Shown piece by piece: positions 54,944 to 63,911 of a stretch of DNA of 64,000 nt (the stretch's first letter is position 1; every line of letters starts with the position of its first letter). The notes under the pieces are model-generated. The model was not told the origin of the DNA. It saw only the letters and a list, made by a program, of their open reading frames with translations, and did no database searches. The position numbers and the translations under genes were made by a program. The stretch spans positions 43,626-107,625 of the forward strand of contig NZ_RZIJ01000022.1 of assembly GCF_003989665.1 (NCBI RefSeq). Direction: 5' to 3'. This stretch comes from Azospirillum doebereinerae (lineage in GTDB: Bacteria; Pseudomonadota; Alphaproteobacteria; Azospirillales; Azospirillaceae).

Positions 54944-57009
54944 ACGGCGGCGAAGAAACGGTCGACCTCGGCCGTCAGCGCCTTCGACCGTTCGGCGACG
55001 CCGCCCGCCGACGCCAGCACCTGGGAGGCGGCGGCCCCCGTCTCGGCGGCGGCGCCGCGAATGCTTCCGACCGTGTCGCTGACCTCGCGCGAGCCGTGGG
55101 CCGCCTGCTGGATGTTGCGGGCGATCTCCTCGGTCGCGGCGCCCTGCTGCTCGACGGCGGCGGCGATGCTGGCGGCGATGCGGCTGACCGTGGCGATGGT
55201 CGCGCCGATGCCGCGCATCGATCCGACCGTGCGCTCGGTCACCGAGCGGATCTCGTCCACCTGGGCGACGATCTCCTCGGTGGCGCCGGCGGTCTGGTTG
55301 GCGAGGTTCTTCACCTCCTGCGCCACCACCGCGAAGCCCCGGCCGGCCTCCCCCGCGCGGGCCGCCTCGATGGTCGCGTTCAGCGCCAGCAGGTTGGTCT
55401 GGGCGGCGATGGACTGGATCAGCGTCACCACGTCGCCGATCTTCTGGGCGCCCTGGGCCAGCGCCTCCACCGTCGCGTTGGTGCTTTCCACGTCGGCGAC
55501 GGCCTCCCCGGCGATGCGCGCCGATTCGTCCACCTGCCGGCCGATGTCGCGGATCGAGGCCGACAACTGCTCGGTCGTCGCCGCGACGGTCTGGACGTTG
55601 CCGGAGGACTGCTCCGCCGTGGCGGCGACCGAGGCCGCCTGCCCGTTGGTGCGGTCGGCGATGGCCGACAGCGCCTCCGCCGTCGCCTTCAACTGCGTGG
55701 CGGCGGCGGCCATGTCGCCCGACAGCCCGCCGGCCTTGGATTCGAAGTCCCGCTGCAAGGCGGCGAGCGCCGCCGCGCGCTCCTCCCGCGCCTGCCAGTC
55801 GGCCTTTTGGGCAAGGTCGAGGTCGCGGGCCCGGATCAGCCCGGTCTTGAAGACGTCCACCGCCCGCGCCATCGTGCCCGTCTCGTCCTCGCGGTCGAGC
55901 GCCGGGATCGGGGTGGCGAGGTCGCCCTCGGCCAGACGCGCCATCGCCGTGGTCATCCCGGCCAGGGGCCGTGCGAGCCCGGCCCCGATGCCCCAGGCCA
56001 CCGCCGTGCCGGCGGCGACGCAGCCCAGCCCGACCAGCGCCGCCAGCAGGCTCAGCCGGTTGGCGTCGGCCATGATGCTGGCCTGCGGCACCGCCACCAC
56101 GAAGGACCACACCGCGTCCGTCCGCCCGAAACGGATCGGCGAGACCCGCAGGTAATGCGACCGCCCGGCCAGCACCGCCTCACCCTCGTAGATCCGGCCC
56201 TCCGTCGCCGCGCGCCGCGCCGCTTCGGGAAGGTCGTCGCCCGGCTGGGACAGGCGCCCGGCATCGGGGTGCGCGACGTAGCGGCCCGACGCCGACAGCA
56301 CCGCGACGTAGCCGTCGCCGTAGGGCTTGGCCGAGCGCACCAAATCGGTCAGCCCGGCGAGCGACAGGTCGATGCCGGCGACGCCGATCACCCGGCCGCC
56401 GTCCAGCACCGGCATGGCGGCGCTGGTCATCAGCGCCTTGGTCAGGTCGTCGAGGTAGGGCTCGGTCACCACCTCCTTCCGCGCGGTGGCGGCGGCCTTG
56501 TAATACTCCTTGCCCTGAACCTCGGCGTAGCCGACGCCCTCGCTGTCGTCGGCGCGCGGGCCGTCGGCGGCGGGCAGCCACAGCAGGCTCATGCGGCCGG
56601 TGTTGGGCAGGCCGAGGATCTCGCCGTCCCGCGCGGTGAAGCCGGCGTCCTTGCCGTCGAAGCCGTTGTCGGCCATGTCGATCCACACCCCGGCATAGGC
56701 CGGGTTCGCGGCGGCCAGCCCCGCCAGATAGCGGTTGACCACCGTCCGGCGCGGCTCGCCCGTGCCGCGCTCCACCGCGACCAGCGAAGCGATGCCCCGC
56801 GCGCCGTCCACGGCGGCGGCGATGTCGGCCGCGACGCGGACCGCCTGATGCTCGGCGATCTCGGCGGCCAGCGCGATGGCCGATCCTTGCGCGGCCTCGC
56901 GCGACAGCCACACGGACACCCCGGTGATCGCCGTGGCGCCGGCCGCCAGCACCGCGACCACACCGACGACGATCTTGGTCCGCAGACGGACCTTCATCCA
57001 ACCAGCCAC
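54931..57009 (-). CDS. Methyl-accepting chemotaxis protein with Cache sensor
   Basis: 692-residue receptor. TM1 at about 12-34, a large periplasmic dCache-like sensor (about 40-320; YAGVWIDMADNGFDGKDAGF; GVAGIDLSLAGL; GYVAVLSASGRYVAHPD), TM2 at about 330-352, HAMP, then a full signalling hairpin with the canonical tip AAQTNLLALNATIEAARAGE. The canonical tip contrasts with the MCP of the Wsp-like operon, so this receptor probably feeds the swimming chemotaxis array elsewhere. GTG 57009 has an AAGG site; ATG 56997 is the alternative. No CheR-docking pentapeptide at the C-terminus. Confidence 0.9.
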   Translation of the reverse strand: MAGWMKVRLRTKIVVGVVAVLAAGATAITGVSVWLSREAAQGSAIALAAEIAEHQAVRVAADIAAAVDGARGIASLVAVERGTGEPRRTVVNRYLAGLAAANPAYAGVWIDMADNGFDGKDAGFTARDGEILGLPNTGRMSLLWLPAADGPRADDSEGVGYAEVQGKEYYKAAATARKEVVTEPYLDDLTKALMTSAAMPVLDGGRVIGVAGIDLSLAGLTDLVRSAKPYGDGYVAVLSASGRYVAHPDAGRLSQPGDDLPEAARRAATEGRIYEGEAVLAGRSHYLRVSPIRFGRTDAVWSFVVAVPQASIMADANRLSLLAALVGLGCVAAGTAVAWGIGAGLARPLAGMTTAMARLAEGDLATPIPALDREDETGTMARAVDVFKTGLIRARDLDLAQKADWQAREERAAALAALQRDFESKAGGLSGDMAAAATQLKATAEALSAIADRTNGQAASVAATAEQSSGNVQTVAATTEQLSASIRDIGRQVDESARIAGEAVADVESTNATVEALAQGAQKIGDVVTLIQSIAAQTNLLALNATIEAARAGEAGRGFAVVAQEVKNLANQTAGATEEIVAQVDEIRSVTERTVGSMRGIGATIATVSRIAASIAAAVEQQGAATEEIARNIQQAAHGSREVSDTVGSIRGAAAETGAAASQVLASAGGVAERSKALTAEVDRFFAAVHRA

Positions 57010-57296
57010 AGCGCCTTACCCTGATGAATTGAACGGCAGCTCTACCATCACCCGGATAATCGTCCGCAGTAAATCTTCGATTGAGCGCTTGTGTCGCATG
57101 TTCAAAAAATAGAAGAAGTCATGTGACAAATCCGCAATGCTTGCTCATCGGCCGACGAGGACCAGCGGGGAGCGGCGTGGCCATGCACGGCGTGTTGCGC
57201 GCCATGTTGCGGCGCATTCGGATGCCCCCTTGAAGGTTCCCTGGGCCGAACCCCAATTCACGGACAGGCGGTGCGACAAACGGAGGAGAACCAAGC

Positions 57297-58061
57297 GTGC
57301 TGGGCTTCGCGCGACGACTGTGGTCCGACACCGAGACGGCGCCCGCGTCGGTGCCACGCGGCATGCGGGTCTACGCGGTGGGGGACGTCCATGGCCGGCT
57401 CGACCTGCTCGACCAGCTTCTGGGCCAGATCCTCCACGACGCCAGCACCGCGCCCGGCCTGCTGAAATACGTGGTGTTCCTCGGCGACTACGTGGATCGC
57501 GGGCCGGATTCGGCCGGCGTCATCGAGCGGCTGGCGAACGGCCTTCCGGGGGATCTGGGCGCGGTCTGCCTGCGCGGCAACCACGACGACACGATGCGGC
57601 TCTTCCTGGACGACGCCGGCGTCGGGCCGGGCTGGCTGACCTACGGCGGCGACGCCACGCTGGCCAGCTACGGCCTGCCCTCCCCGGCGCCCGACGGCCC
57701 GCCCGAGCACATGCTGGAGGCCCAGCGTTTGCTCAACGCCGCCCTGCCGCCGCACCACCGGGGGTTCCTGGCGGGCTTGCGCTGCCACCTGACCATCGGC
57801 GACTACCATTTCGTCCACGCCGGGGTGCGGCCGGGCGTGCCGCTCGACCGGCAGGAGGACGGCGACCGGATGTGGATCCGCAACGAGTTCCTGTCGTCGC
57901 GCCACGACCACGGCAAGGTGGTCGTCCACGGCCACACCATCGCCCCGGAGCCGGAGCTGCGCGCCAACCGCATCGGCATCGACACCGGCGCCTACGCCAC
58001 CAACCGCCTGACCGCCCTGGTGCTGGAGGGGACGGACCGGCGCTTCCTCTGCACCGTCTGA
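57297..58061 (+). CDS. PPP-family metallophosphatase (serine/threonine phosphatase-like)
   Basis: 254-residue calcineurin-type phosphatase with the complete metal-site set: GDVHGRLD at about 29, GDYVDRGPDS at about 63, GNHDDT at about 93, HAGVRPG at about 174 and VHGHT at about 213. The close spacing matches bacterial PrpA-like Ser/Thr phosphatases or ApaH-like enzymes; substrate not decided. Start is GTG 57297 after a GGAGGAG site. Convergent with the next metallophosphoesterase gene, 19 bases between stops. Confidence 0.87.
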   Translation: MLGFARRLWSDTETAPASVPRGMRVYAVGDVHGRLDLLDQLLGQILHDASTAPGLLKYVVFLGDYVDRGPDSAGVIERLANGLPGDLGAVCLRGNHDDTMRLFLDDAGVGPGWLTYGGDATLASYGLPSPAPDGPPEHMLEAQRLLNAALPPHHRGFLAGLRCHLTIGDYHFVHAGVRPGVPLDRQEDGDRMWIRNEFLSSRHDHGKVVVHGHTIAPEPELRANRIGIDTGAYATNRLTALVLEGTDRRFLCTV

Positions 58062-58080
58062 TCCCATCCCTCCTTCCTTC

Positions 58081-58800
58081 TCACACCGTGATCAGCGCGT
58101 AGGGACGGCCCCCCTCCTTCGGGATGGTTTGCGCCACGTTGTAGACCGGCGTGCCGCGCAGGGTGTGGCCGCTGAAGGTGCCGTGATGGGCGTGGCCGTG
58201 GGCGACCGCGCGGACGGTCTCGAAGCGGTCGATGGTTTCGGCCAACCGGGAGGAGCCCAGGAACGGGTAGATTTCCGTCGGCTCGCCCACCACCGTCGCG
58301 GCGATCGGGGCGTAGTGCAGCAGGACGAAGATGCGCTCCGTCTCCAGTTGGCGCAGCGCGCTTTCCAGCCGCATGGCCTCGCTCACCGATTCGTGGACGA
58401 ACTGCTTGATCGCCGATTCCCCGAAGGAATCCAGCATCAGGCTGCCGAACCCGCCGCCGAAGCCCTTCACCCCGGCGAAGCCGACGCCCCGGATCTCCTG
58501 CGGCGCGCCGTCCACGAAGCGGACGCCGGCCTGCTCCAGGATGCGCTGGCTTTCCTCCACCAGCCCGCATTCGTAGTCATGGTTGCCGAGCACGGCGACC
58601 ACCGGGATGCCGATGGCGCGCAGATCCTCGGCCAGGATTTCCGCCTCGCGCGGCTTGCCGTGGTTGGTCAGGTCGCCGCACAGCGCCAGCACGTCCGCCT
58701 TCCCGGCGATCTCGTGGAACAGCTCGCGGTAGGGGTGGGCGGAATTCTCCCCCACATGGATGTCGCCGATGGCGGCGACGGTCAGTGTCTCCTCAGCCAT
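58081..58800 (-). CDS. Calcineurin-like metallophosphoesterase
   Basis: 239-residue metallophosphoesterase: GDIHVGENSAH near residue 12, CGDLTNHG at about 40, GNHDYECG at about 71, LLHYAPIA at about 161 and HGHAHHGTF at about 200. Domain order is normal; the substrate could be a phosphodiester or nucleotide. Its start overlaps the nucleotidyltransferase gene end by eight bases, so the two are translated together. Unrelated at sequence level to the phosphatase facing it beyond shared motifs. Confidence 0.85.
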   Translation of the reverse strand: MAEETLTVAAIGDIHVGENSAHPYRELFHEIAGKADVLALCGDLTNHGKPREAEILAEDLRAIGIPVVAVLGNHDYECGLVEESQRILEQAGVRFVDGAPQEIRGVGFAGVKGFGGGFGSLMLDSFGESAIKQFVHESVSEAMRLESALRQLETERIFVLLHYAPIAATVVGEPTEIYPFLGSSRLAETIDRFETVRAVAHGHAHHGTFSGHTLRGTPVYNVAQTIPKEGGRPYALITV

Positions 58801-59554
58801 GCTTGGTCTCCTCCCCCACCACGTCGGCGAAGCCCCATTCGGTGACGTCGATCCGGTAATCCTCGCGCGAGAACAGGCGGCCCCGGCAGATCCGGGTCTG
58901 CGCCACCGGCAGCTTCGCACGCTCCGTCATGCGGTCGAGCAGCTCGTCCACCAGCCATTCGGGGATTCGGTCGCGCTCCGTCGGGTAGATGAAGCGGAAG
59001 TTCAGGGCGTGGATCAACAGGACCTCCCAATGCTGTTCCATGTGGGCCAGCAGCCGTTTCCAATCGATCCGGTCGTGCTGCTTCAAGATCAGGTGGGCCA
59101 CGTCGGGGCCGTCGTATTTGTGGCGCATCTGCACGAAGGACTTCGAGAAGATCATCTCGGTCGGCGCGACCAGTTGCACGTCGGTGCCGCAGATCAGCGC
59201 GCGATGCTCCTCCTCGAACCAGCGGTCGGTGACCGGGTTGATCGCCGCGGCGGAGTTGAAGATCACGTCGAAGAAGAGATCGCCGTGCTTCACCTTGCCG
59301 ATCCAGCGCTCGTCCTCGATCTCGGTTGCGAAGCCGTGACCCTGGAAATGGGCCAGGATGCGCGGGAAGTCGCCGCCCCGGCAGAAGACGTCGATGTCCT
59401 TGGTCGGCCGGGTGATGCCGGTGTAGGCGCTGACCGCATAGGTGCCGCCGAGCAGGAAGGGGATGCCGGATTCCACCATCAGCCGCATGCTCTGCGCGTA
59501 GAAGGCTTCGGCCTCGGGCGTGACGGTGGCGCTTCCCTGGCGGGCTTCGGTCAT
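58793..59554 (-). CDS. Nucleotidyltransferase-fold protein
   Basis: 253-residue protein with the minimal nucleotidyltransferase pattern: FLLGGTYAVSAYTGITRPTK followed by DIDVF (the catalytic Asp pair) and a third acidic strand in GDLFFDVIF. Residues 100-250 add a helical domain with VAPTEMIFSKSFVQMRHKYD, typical of the NTP_transf group that handles unknown targets. AAGGGAGA precedes ATG 59554. Paired with the metallophosphoesterase by overlap. Enzyme activity is inferred only. Confidence 0.75.
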   Translation of the reverse strand: MTEARQGSATVTPEAEAFYAQSMRLMVESGIPFLLGGTYAVSAYTGITRPTKDIDVFCRGGDFPRILAHFQGHGFATEIEDERWIGKVKHGDLFFDVIFNSAAAINPVTDRWFEEEHRALICGTDVQLVAPTEMIFSKSFVQMRHKYDGPDVAHLILKQHDRIDWKRLLAHMEQHWEVLLIHALNFRFIYPTERDRIPEWLVDELLDRMTERAKLPVAQTRICRGRLFSREDYRIDVTEWGFADVVGEETKHG

Positions 59555-59763
59555 GGCGGTCTCCCTTTCTGCCTCGTTCGGCCTGTTCGCAAGCGTCAAC
59601 AGGCGAAAACGGAAAACGGCCGATTCGGAGGAGGTGGTAATATCCCGGACAGGACAGACGGAAAGGGCGGGTTGCCGCGTCGGGGAATATTGACCATCCT
59701 CCGACCGACGCCGGCCGTCGTGGAGCCGGCGCCCTGGCCCGTGCGCGGCGGAGGAGACGAAGA

Positions 59764-60702
59764 ATGATCGGAAAACCGACGATGCGGAGGATGCGGACCG
59801 TGGCCGCGCTGGCGCTGGGGCTGGTCCTGACGACGGGAAGCGCCGCCTGGGCCGCCGACGCGGTGCGCGTCGGTTCCAAGATCGACGCCGAGGGCGGTCT
59901 GCTCGGCACCATGATCGTCAAGGTGCTGGAGGCCAACGGCGTCCCCACCGAGAACAAGCTCCAGCTCGGCCCCACGAAGATCGTGCGCGGCGCCCTGCTC
60001 GCCGGCGAGATCGACCTATACCCGGAATACACCGGGAACGGCGCCTTCTTCTTCAACATCGACAGCGATCCGGTGTGGAAGAACGCCGGGGCCGGCTACG
60101 AGAAGGTCCGGCAACTCGACCTGGAGAAGAACGGCATCGTCTGGCTGAAGCCGGCGCCCGCCAACAACACCTGGGCCATCGCCGTGCGCAAGGACGTGGC
60201 GACCGCGAACAAGCTCGCCACCATGGAGGATTTCGCCAAGTGGGTCGGCGGCGGGGGCAAGGCGAAGATCGCCGCCTCGGCCGAATTCGTCGAGAGCCCG
60301 GCGGCGCTGCCCTCCTTCCAGGGGGTTTATGGCTTCGCCATGAAGCCGGACCAGATCCTGGTCTTGGCCGGCGGCGACACCGCCGCAACCATCCGCGCGG
60401 CGGCGGAGGGAACGTCGGGCGTCAACACCGCCATGGTCTACGGCACCGACGGCGCCATCGCCGCCCTCGATCTGGTGGTGATGCGCGACACCAAGGGCGC
60501 CCAGATGGTCTACGAGCCGGCCCCCGCGATCCGCGCCGCCGTGCTGGAGAAGAACCCGAAGATCCGCGAGGCGCTGGAGCCGGTCTTCGCCTCGCTCGAC
60601 GCGGAGACTCTGCGCGGGCTGAACGCGAAGATCTCGGTGGAGGGCCAGGATCAAGCGCAAGTCGCCACCGCTTATCTGAAGGCAAAGGGCTTTTTGAAGT
60701 GA
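59764..60702 (+). CDS. osmF: OsmF/YehZ-like osmoprotectant-binding protein
   Basis: 312-residue periplasmic protein of the OpuAC/OsmF type. Signal peptide 1-30 ends SAAWA. The mature part has VRVGSKIDAEGGLLGTMIV and the DLYPEYTGNGA motif of choline/betaine binders. It is followed on the same strand by a permease, an ATPase and a second permease, the gene set of the E. coli yehZYXW (osmF) importer. GGAGGAGACG ribosome site. Ligand may be glycine betaine or a related compound; the E. coli system binds it weakly. Confidence 0.85.
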   Translation: MIGKPTMRRMRTVAALALGLVLTTGSAAWAADAVRVGSKIDAEGGLLGTMIVKVLEANGVPTENKLQLGPTKIVRGALLAGEIDLYPEYTGNGAFFFNIDSDPVWKNAGAGYEKVRQLDLEKNGIVWLKPAPANNTWAIAVRKDVATANKLATMEDFAKWVGGGGKAKIAASAEFVESPAALPSFQGVYGFAMKPDQILVLAGGDTAATIRAAAEGTSGVNTAMVYGTDGAIAALDLVVMRDTKGAQMVYEPAPAIRAAVLEKNPKIREALEPVFASLDAETLRGLNAKISVEGQDQAQVATAYLKAKGFLK

Positions 60703-60760
60703 GAGCAGGGGCTACCGGAACGTCGGCATGCCGGCCGTAACAAATCTTTCTCTCCTGTCT

Positions 60761-60930
60761 CCCTCTCCCCCGCGGGGAGAGGGGCGGGGGGAGGGGGACG
60801 CGCCCCGACCGTCATCCGGCCGGGCCACCGGTTCCGCGTTCATAGCTTTTTGGAAAAACCGCCTTTCACCTCGAAGCCGGACGCCACGCGTCCCCCTCAC
60901 CCCAACCCTCTCCCCGCGGGGGAGAAGGGA
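60761..60930. repeat. GC-rich palindromic intergenic repeat, copy E
   Basis: CCCTCTCCCCCGCGGGGAGA at the left and TCTCCCCGCGGGGGAGAAGG at the right enclose inner GGGGGACGCG / CGCGTCCCCC blocks and a less related centre. It lies between the binding-protein and permease genes of the osmoprotectant operon, so it may separate expression of the abundant binding protein from the rest. Confidence 0.8.
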
Positions 60931-60963
60931 TGAGAGCGCGTGTCAGGGGGAGGGCCGCAAGGC

Positions 60964-62148
60964 ATGACCGCCCCCGCCCTCGTCCCCAATCGCGTGGCGC
61001 TGCTGTTGGCGTTGTTCCTGCTGGGCGCCGCCTTCGCCCTGCCCTTCCTGGGCTTCGCGCCCAACCGGCTGCTGTCGGGAAAGCCCATCCCGCTGGCCGC
61101 AGCGCTGGCAGCGCCCTGGGGCTGGGCGCTGCTGCTGCCCGGCGCGGTCCTGCTCGCCGCCCCATTCCTGCGTCCGTCGCGGGCGGCCCTGGCCGCCTCC
61201 GTCGCCGCCGGGGCGCTGTTCGCCGCCGGGCTGGTCGGACTGGCGGGGGAACACGCCGCGCGCCTCGCCGCCGACGCCTCGCCCGCCGCGCGCGCGTCGT
61301 TCGGATCCGGGTTCTGGGTGATGCTCGCCGCCGCGTTGCTGGCGATGGCCGACGCCATGCGGCGGCTCGGGCTGGGCGCGGCGGCTCGGCTGGCGGTCGG
61401 CGCGGCGGTGGCCGGGCTGATCGCGCTGGAGCTGGTGGCGGGTCGTCTCGATCAATTGTCGATCCTCAAGGAATACGCCAACCGGCGCGACGTGTTCGCC
61501 GACGCGCTGCTCCGGCACGGCGTGCTGGTGCTGGCGGCGCTGCTGCCGACGCTGCTCGTCGGCGTGCCGCTGGGGGTGCTGGCGCAGCGCTCGGCAAGGG
61601 TCGGCAGGCTGGTGTTCCCGGTGCTGAACATTGTCCAAACCATCCCGTCCATCGCCCTGTTCGGGCTGCTGATGGCGCCGCTGGCGGCGTTGGCCGCGCT
61701 GCTGCCGGGTTACGGCATCAGCGGGGTCGGGCCGGTCCCGGCGGTGATCGCGCTGACCGTCTATTCGCTGCTGCCCATCGTACGCAACACGGCGGTCGGG
61801 TTGGACGGCGTGCCGGACAGCGTGCGGCAGGCGGCGCGCGGCATGGGAATGACGCCGCGCCAGATCCTGCTGCGCGTCGAGGCGCCTCTCGCCCTGCCGG
61901 TCTTTCTGTCGGGCCTGCGGATCACACTGGTGCAGGCGGTCGGGCTGGCGGCGGTCGCGGCGCTGATCGGTGCCGGGGGTCTGGGATCCATCATGTTCCA
62001 GGGGCTGTTCGCCAACGCGCTGGATCTGGTGCTGCTGGGCGCCGTGCCGGTCATCCTGTTCGCCGTCGCCACCGACGCGCTGCTGACGGTCGCCATCGCG
62101 CTCGCCACACGGAGCACCGGATGGCCCACCGGAAGGAGCGCCGTATGA
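60964..62148 (+). CDS. YehY-like ABC permease with long N-terminal membrane region
   Basis: 394-residue permease. The C-terminal half (about 180-380) is a BPD_transp_1 domain with the EAA-like loop SVRQAARGMGMTPRQILLRVEAPLALP. The N-terminal 170 residues form four extra hydrophobic spans, as in the long YehY permease rather than OpuCB-type ones. GGGGGAGGG lies before ATG 60964; a GTG at 60940 is also in frame. It overlaps the ATPase gene by ATGA. Confidence 0.83.
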   Translation: MTAPALVPNRVALLLALFLLGAAFALPFLGFAPNRLLSGKPIPLAAALAAPWGWALLLPGAVLLAAPFLRPSRAALAASVAAGALFAAGLVGLAGEHAARLAADASPAARASFGSGFWVMLAAALLAMADAMRRLGLGAAARLAVGAAVAGLIALELVAGRLDQLSILKEYANRRDVFADALLRHGVLVLAALLPTLLVGVPLGVLAQRSARVGRLVFPVLNIVQTIPSIALFGLLMAPLAALAALLPGYGISGVGPVPAVIALTVYSLLPIVRNTAVGLDGVPDSVRQAARGMGMTPRQILLRVEAPLALPVFLSGLRITLVQAVGLAAVAALIGAGGLGSIMFQGLFANALDLVLLGAVPVILFAVATDALLTVAIALATRSTGWPTGRSAV

Positions 62149-63086
62149 TCGCGTTCGAGCGGGTAACGAAGCGCTTCGGCTCCTGGACCGCCGTGAACGA
62201 CGTATCCCTGACCGTCGGGGAGGGCGAGTTCCTCGTCCTCATCGGCTCCTCGGGCTCGGGCAAGTCGACGCTGCTGCGGATGATGAACCGCCTGATCGTC
62301 CCGGAGTCCGGCAGCATCCGCGTCGAGGGCACCGACATCGCCGCCCTGCGCCCGGAGGAACTGCGCCGCCGCATGGGCTACGTGATCCAGTCGGTCGGGC
62401 TGTTCCCCCACTGGACGGTGGAGCGCAACATCGCGACGGTGCCCGTCCTGCTCGGCTGGCCCAAGGCGCGGGTGCGAGACCGGGTGACGGAACTGCTGGA
62501 GCTGTTGAACCTCGACCCCCGGCGCTTCCGCAGCGCCTACCCGCACCAACTGTCGGGGGGGCAGCAGCAGCGGGTCGGCGTCGCCCGCGCGCTGGCGGCG
62601 GAACCGCGCGTCCTGCTGATGGACGAGCCGTTCAGCGCGCTTGACCCGATCACGCGCGGCGCCCTGCAAGGCGAACTGGCGGCGATCCATCGCGACACGG
62701 GCACCACCGTCGTCTTCGTCACCCACGACATGGACGAGGCGTTGACGCTCGCCGACCGCATTGCGGTGATGGATCACGGCCGGCTGGTTCAGACCGCGAC
62801 CCCGCTGGAGATCCTGACCCACCCGGCCGGCGACGTGGTGCGCGATCTGGTCGGGCGCGAGGATTGGGGGCTGAAGCGGCTGTCGGTCGAGACGGTCGGC
62901 CAGCGCGCGCGCCCGGAACCCACCATTCCCGGCGCGCCCTTCCCCAGTGCCGCCCCGCTGCACCGGGCCTTGTCGGAGATGGTAGCGCGCGGCACCGACC
63001 GCCTGCCGGTGATGGACGAGGGTGGACGGCCCGCCGGGGTGCTCCACCTCGCCGACCTCGTGCGCGGTCCGGCGACCAGCCCATGA
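62145..63086 (+). CDS. Osmoprotectant ABC transporter ATPase (YehX/OpuCA-like)
   Basis: 313-residue ATPase: Walker A GSSGSGKST, Q-loop VIQSVGLFPHWT, signature LSGGQQQRVG, Walker B LLMDEPFSAL and switch histidine in VTHDMDEA. The C-terminal region (about 245-310) keeps part of a CBS-like regulatory domain (LSEMVARGTDRLPVMDEGG), shorter than the tandem CBS of OpuA, so osmotic gating through CBS may be reduced. Serves both flanking permeases. Confidence 0.9.
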   Translation: MIAFERVTKRFGSWTAVNDVSLTVGEGEFLVLIGSSGSGKSTLLRMMNRLIVPESGSIRVEGTDIAALRPEELRRRMGYVIQSVGLFPHWTVERNIATVPVLLGWPKARVRDRVTELLELLNLDPRRFRSAYPHQLSGGQQQRVGVARALAAEPRVLLMDEPFSALDPITRGALQGELAAIHRDTGTTVVFVTHDMDEALTLADRIAVMDHGRLVQTATPLEILTHPAGDVVRDLVGREDWGLKRLSVETVGQRARPEPTIPGAPFPSAAPLHRALSEMVARGTDRLPVMDEGGRPAGVLHLADLVRGPATSP

Positions 63087-63099
63087 CGAGGGCGGTGCC

Positions 63100-63858
63100 A
63101 TGACCGGGGTGGCGATGCGCCTGGGTCCGCTGACCGACCGGCTGACGCTGGGTCTGCTGGCGCTGGTGGCGCTGGTGCTCGGCATGCCGGCGCTCAAGCC
63201 GCTGTTCGCGGCGCTCTACCCATCGCTCGACCGCCCGCTCTACGAGGCCGAGACCTTCCTGACGCTGACCCTCGACCACATGGCCCTGGTCGGCCTGTCG
63301 AGCCTGATCGCGGTCACCGTCGGCGGCCTTGCCGGGGTGGCCGTCACACGGCCCTGGGGCGCTGAGTTTCGGAGCCTGCTGGAATCCGTGGCGACCATGG
63401 GCCAGACCTTCCCGCCGGTCGCCGTGCTGGCACTGGCGGTGCCGTCCATCGGCTTCGGCCCGCTGCCGGCACTGATCGCGCTGTCGCTCTACGCTCTGTT
63501 GCCGGTGGTGCGGAACACCATCGCCGGGCTGGAGGGCGTGCCGGACGCCGTCCGGGAATCGGCGCAGGGCCTCGGCATGGGCCCATGGGAGCGGCTGTTC
63601 CGGGTCGAACTGCCGCTGGCCGCGCCGGTGATCCTGGCCGGGGTGCGGACGGCGGTCATCGTCAACACCGGCACCGCCGCCATTGCCTCGACCGTTGGGG
63701 CGAAGACCCTGGGGTTGCCGATCATCGTCGGGCTGAACGGCTCCAACCAAGCTTACGTCATCCAGGGCGCGCTGATCGTCGGCGCATTGGCGCTGGTGCT
63801 GGACGCCGGCTTCGACCGGCTGACCGCTTGGACCACCCGCTGGAGACTTGGCGGATAG
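63100..63858 (+). CDS. YehW-like ABC permease
   Basis: 252-residue permease with six membrane spans and the EAA-like loop AVRESAQGLGMGPWERLFRV, a BPD_transp_1 domain from about 65. It pairs with the longer permease as the second transmembrane subunit. GAGGGCGG ribosome site; 13 bases after the ATPase stop. Last gene of the operon; the following 50 bases hold no gene before the putative insertion-sequence end. Confidence 0.85.
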   Translation: MTGVAMRLGPLTDRLTLGLLALVALVLGMPALKPLFAALYPSLDRPLYEAETFLTLTLDHMALVGLSSLIAVTVGGLAGVAVTRPWGAEFRSLLESVATMGQTFPPVAVLALAVPSIGFGPLPALIALSLYALLPVVRNTIAGLEGVPDAVRESAQGLGMGPWERLFRVELPLAAPVILAGVRTAVIVNTGTAAIASTVGAKTLGLPIIVGLNGSNQAYVIQGALIVGALALVLDAGFDRLTAWTTRWRLGG

Positions 63859-63911
63859 AAACGTCCGAGCAGCCCCCACGCGCAAGCTGTACGACCGATT
63901 GTCATCCTCTA

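Noticed and set aside
52097..56110. 1337-residue open frame on the minus strand
   Set aside because: Only the last 420 residues (LivK-like, start 53359) are real; the upstream part runs antisense through the glycosyltransferase gene and in the wrong frame through the MCP gene.
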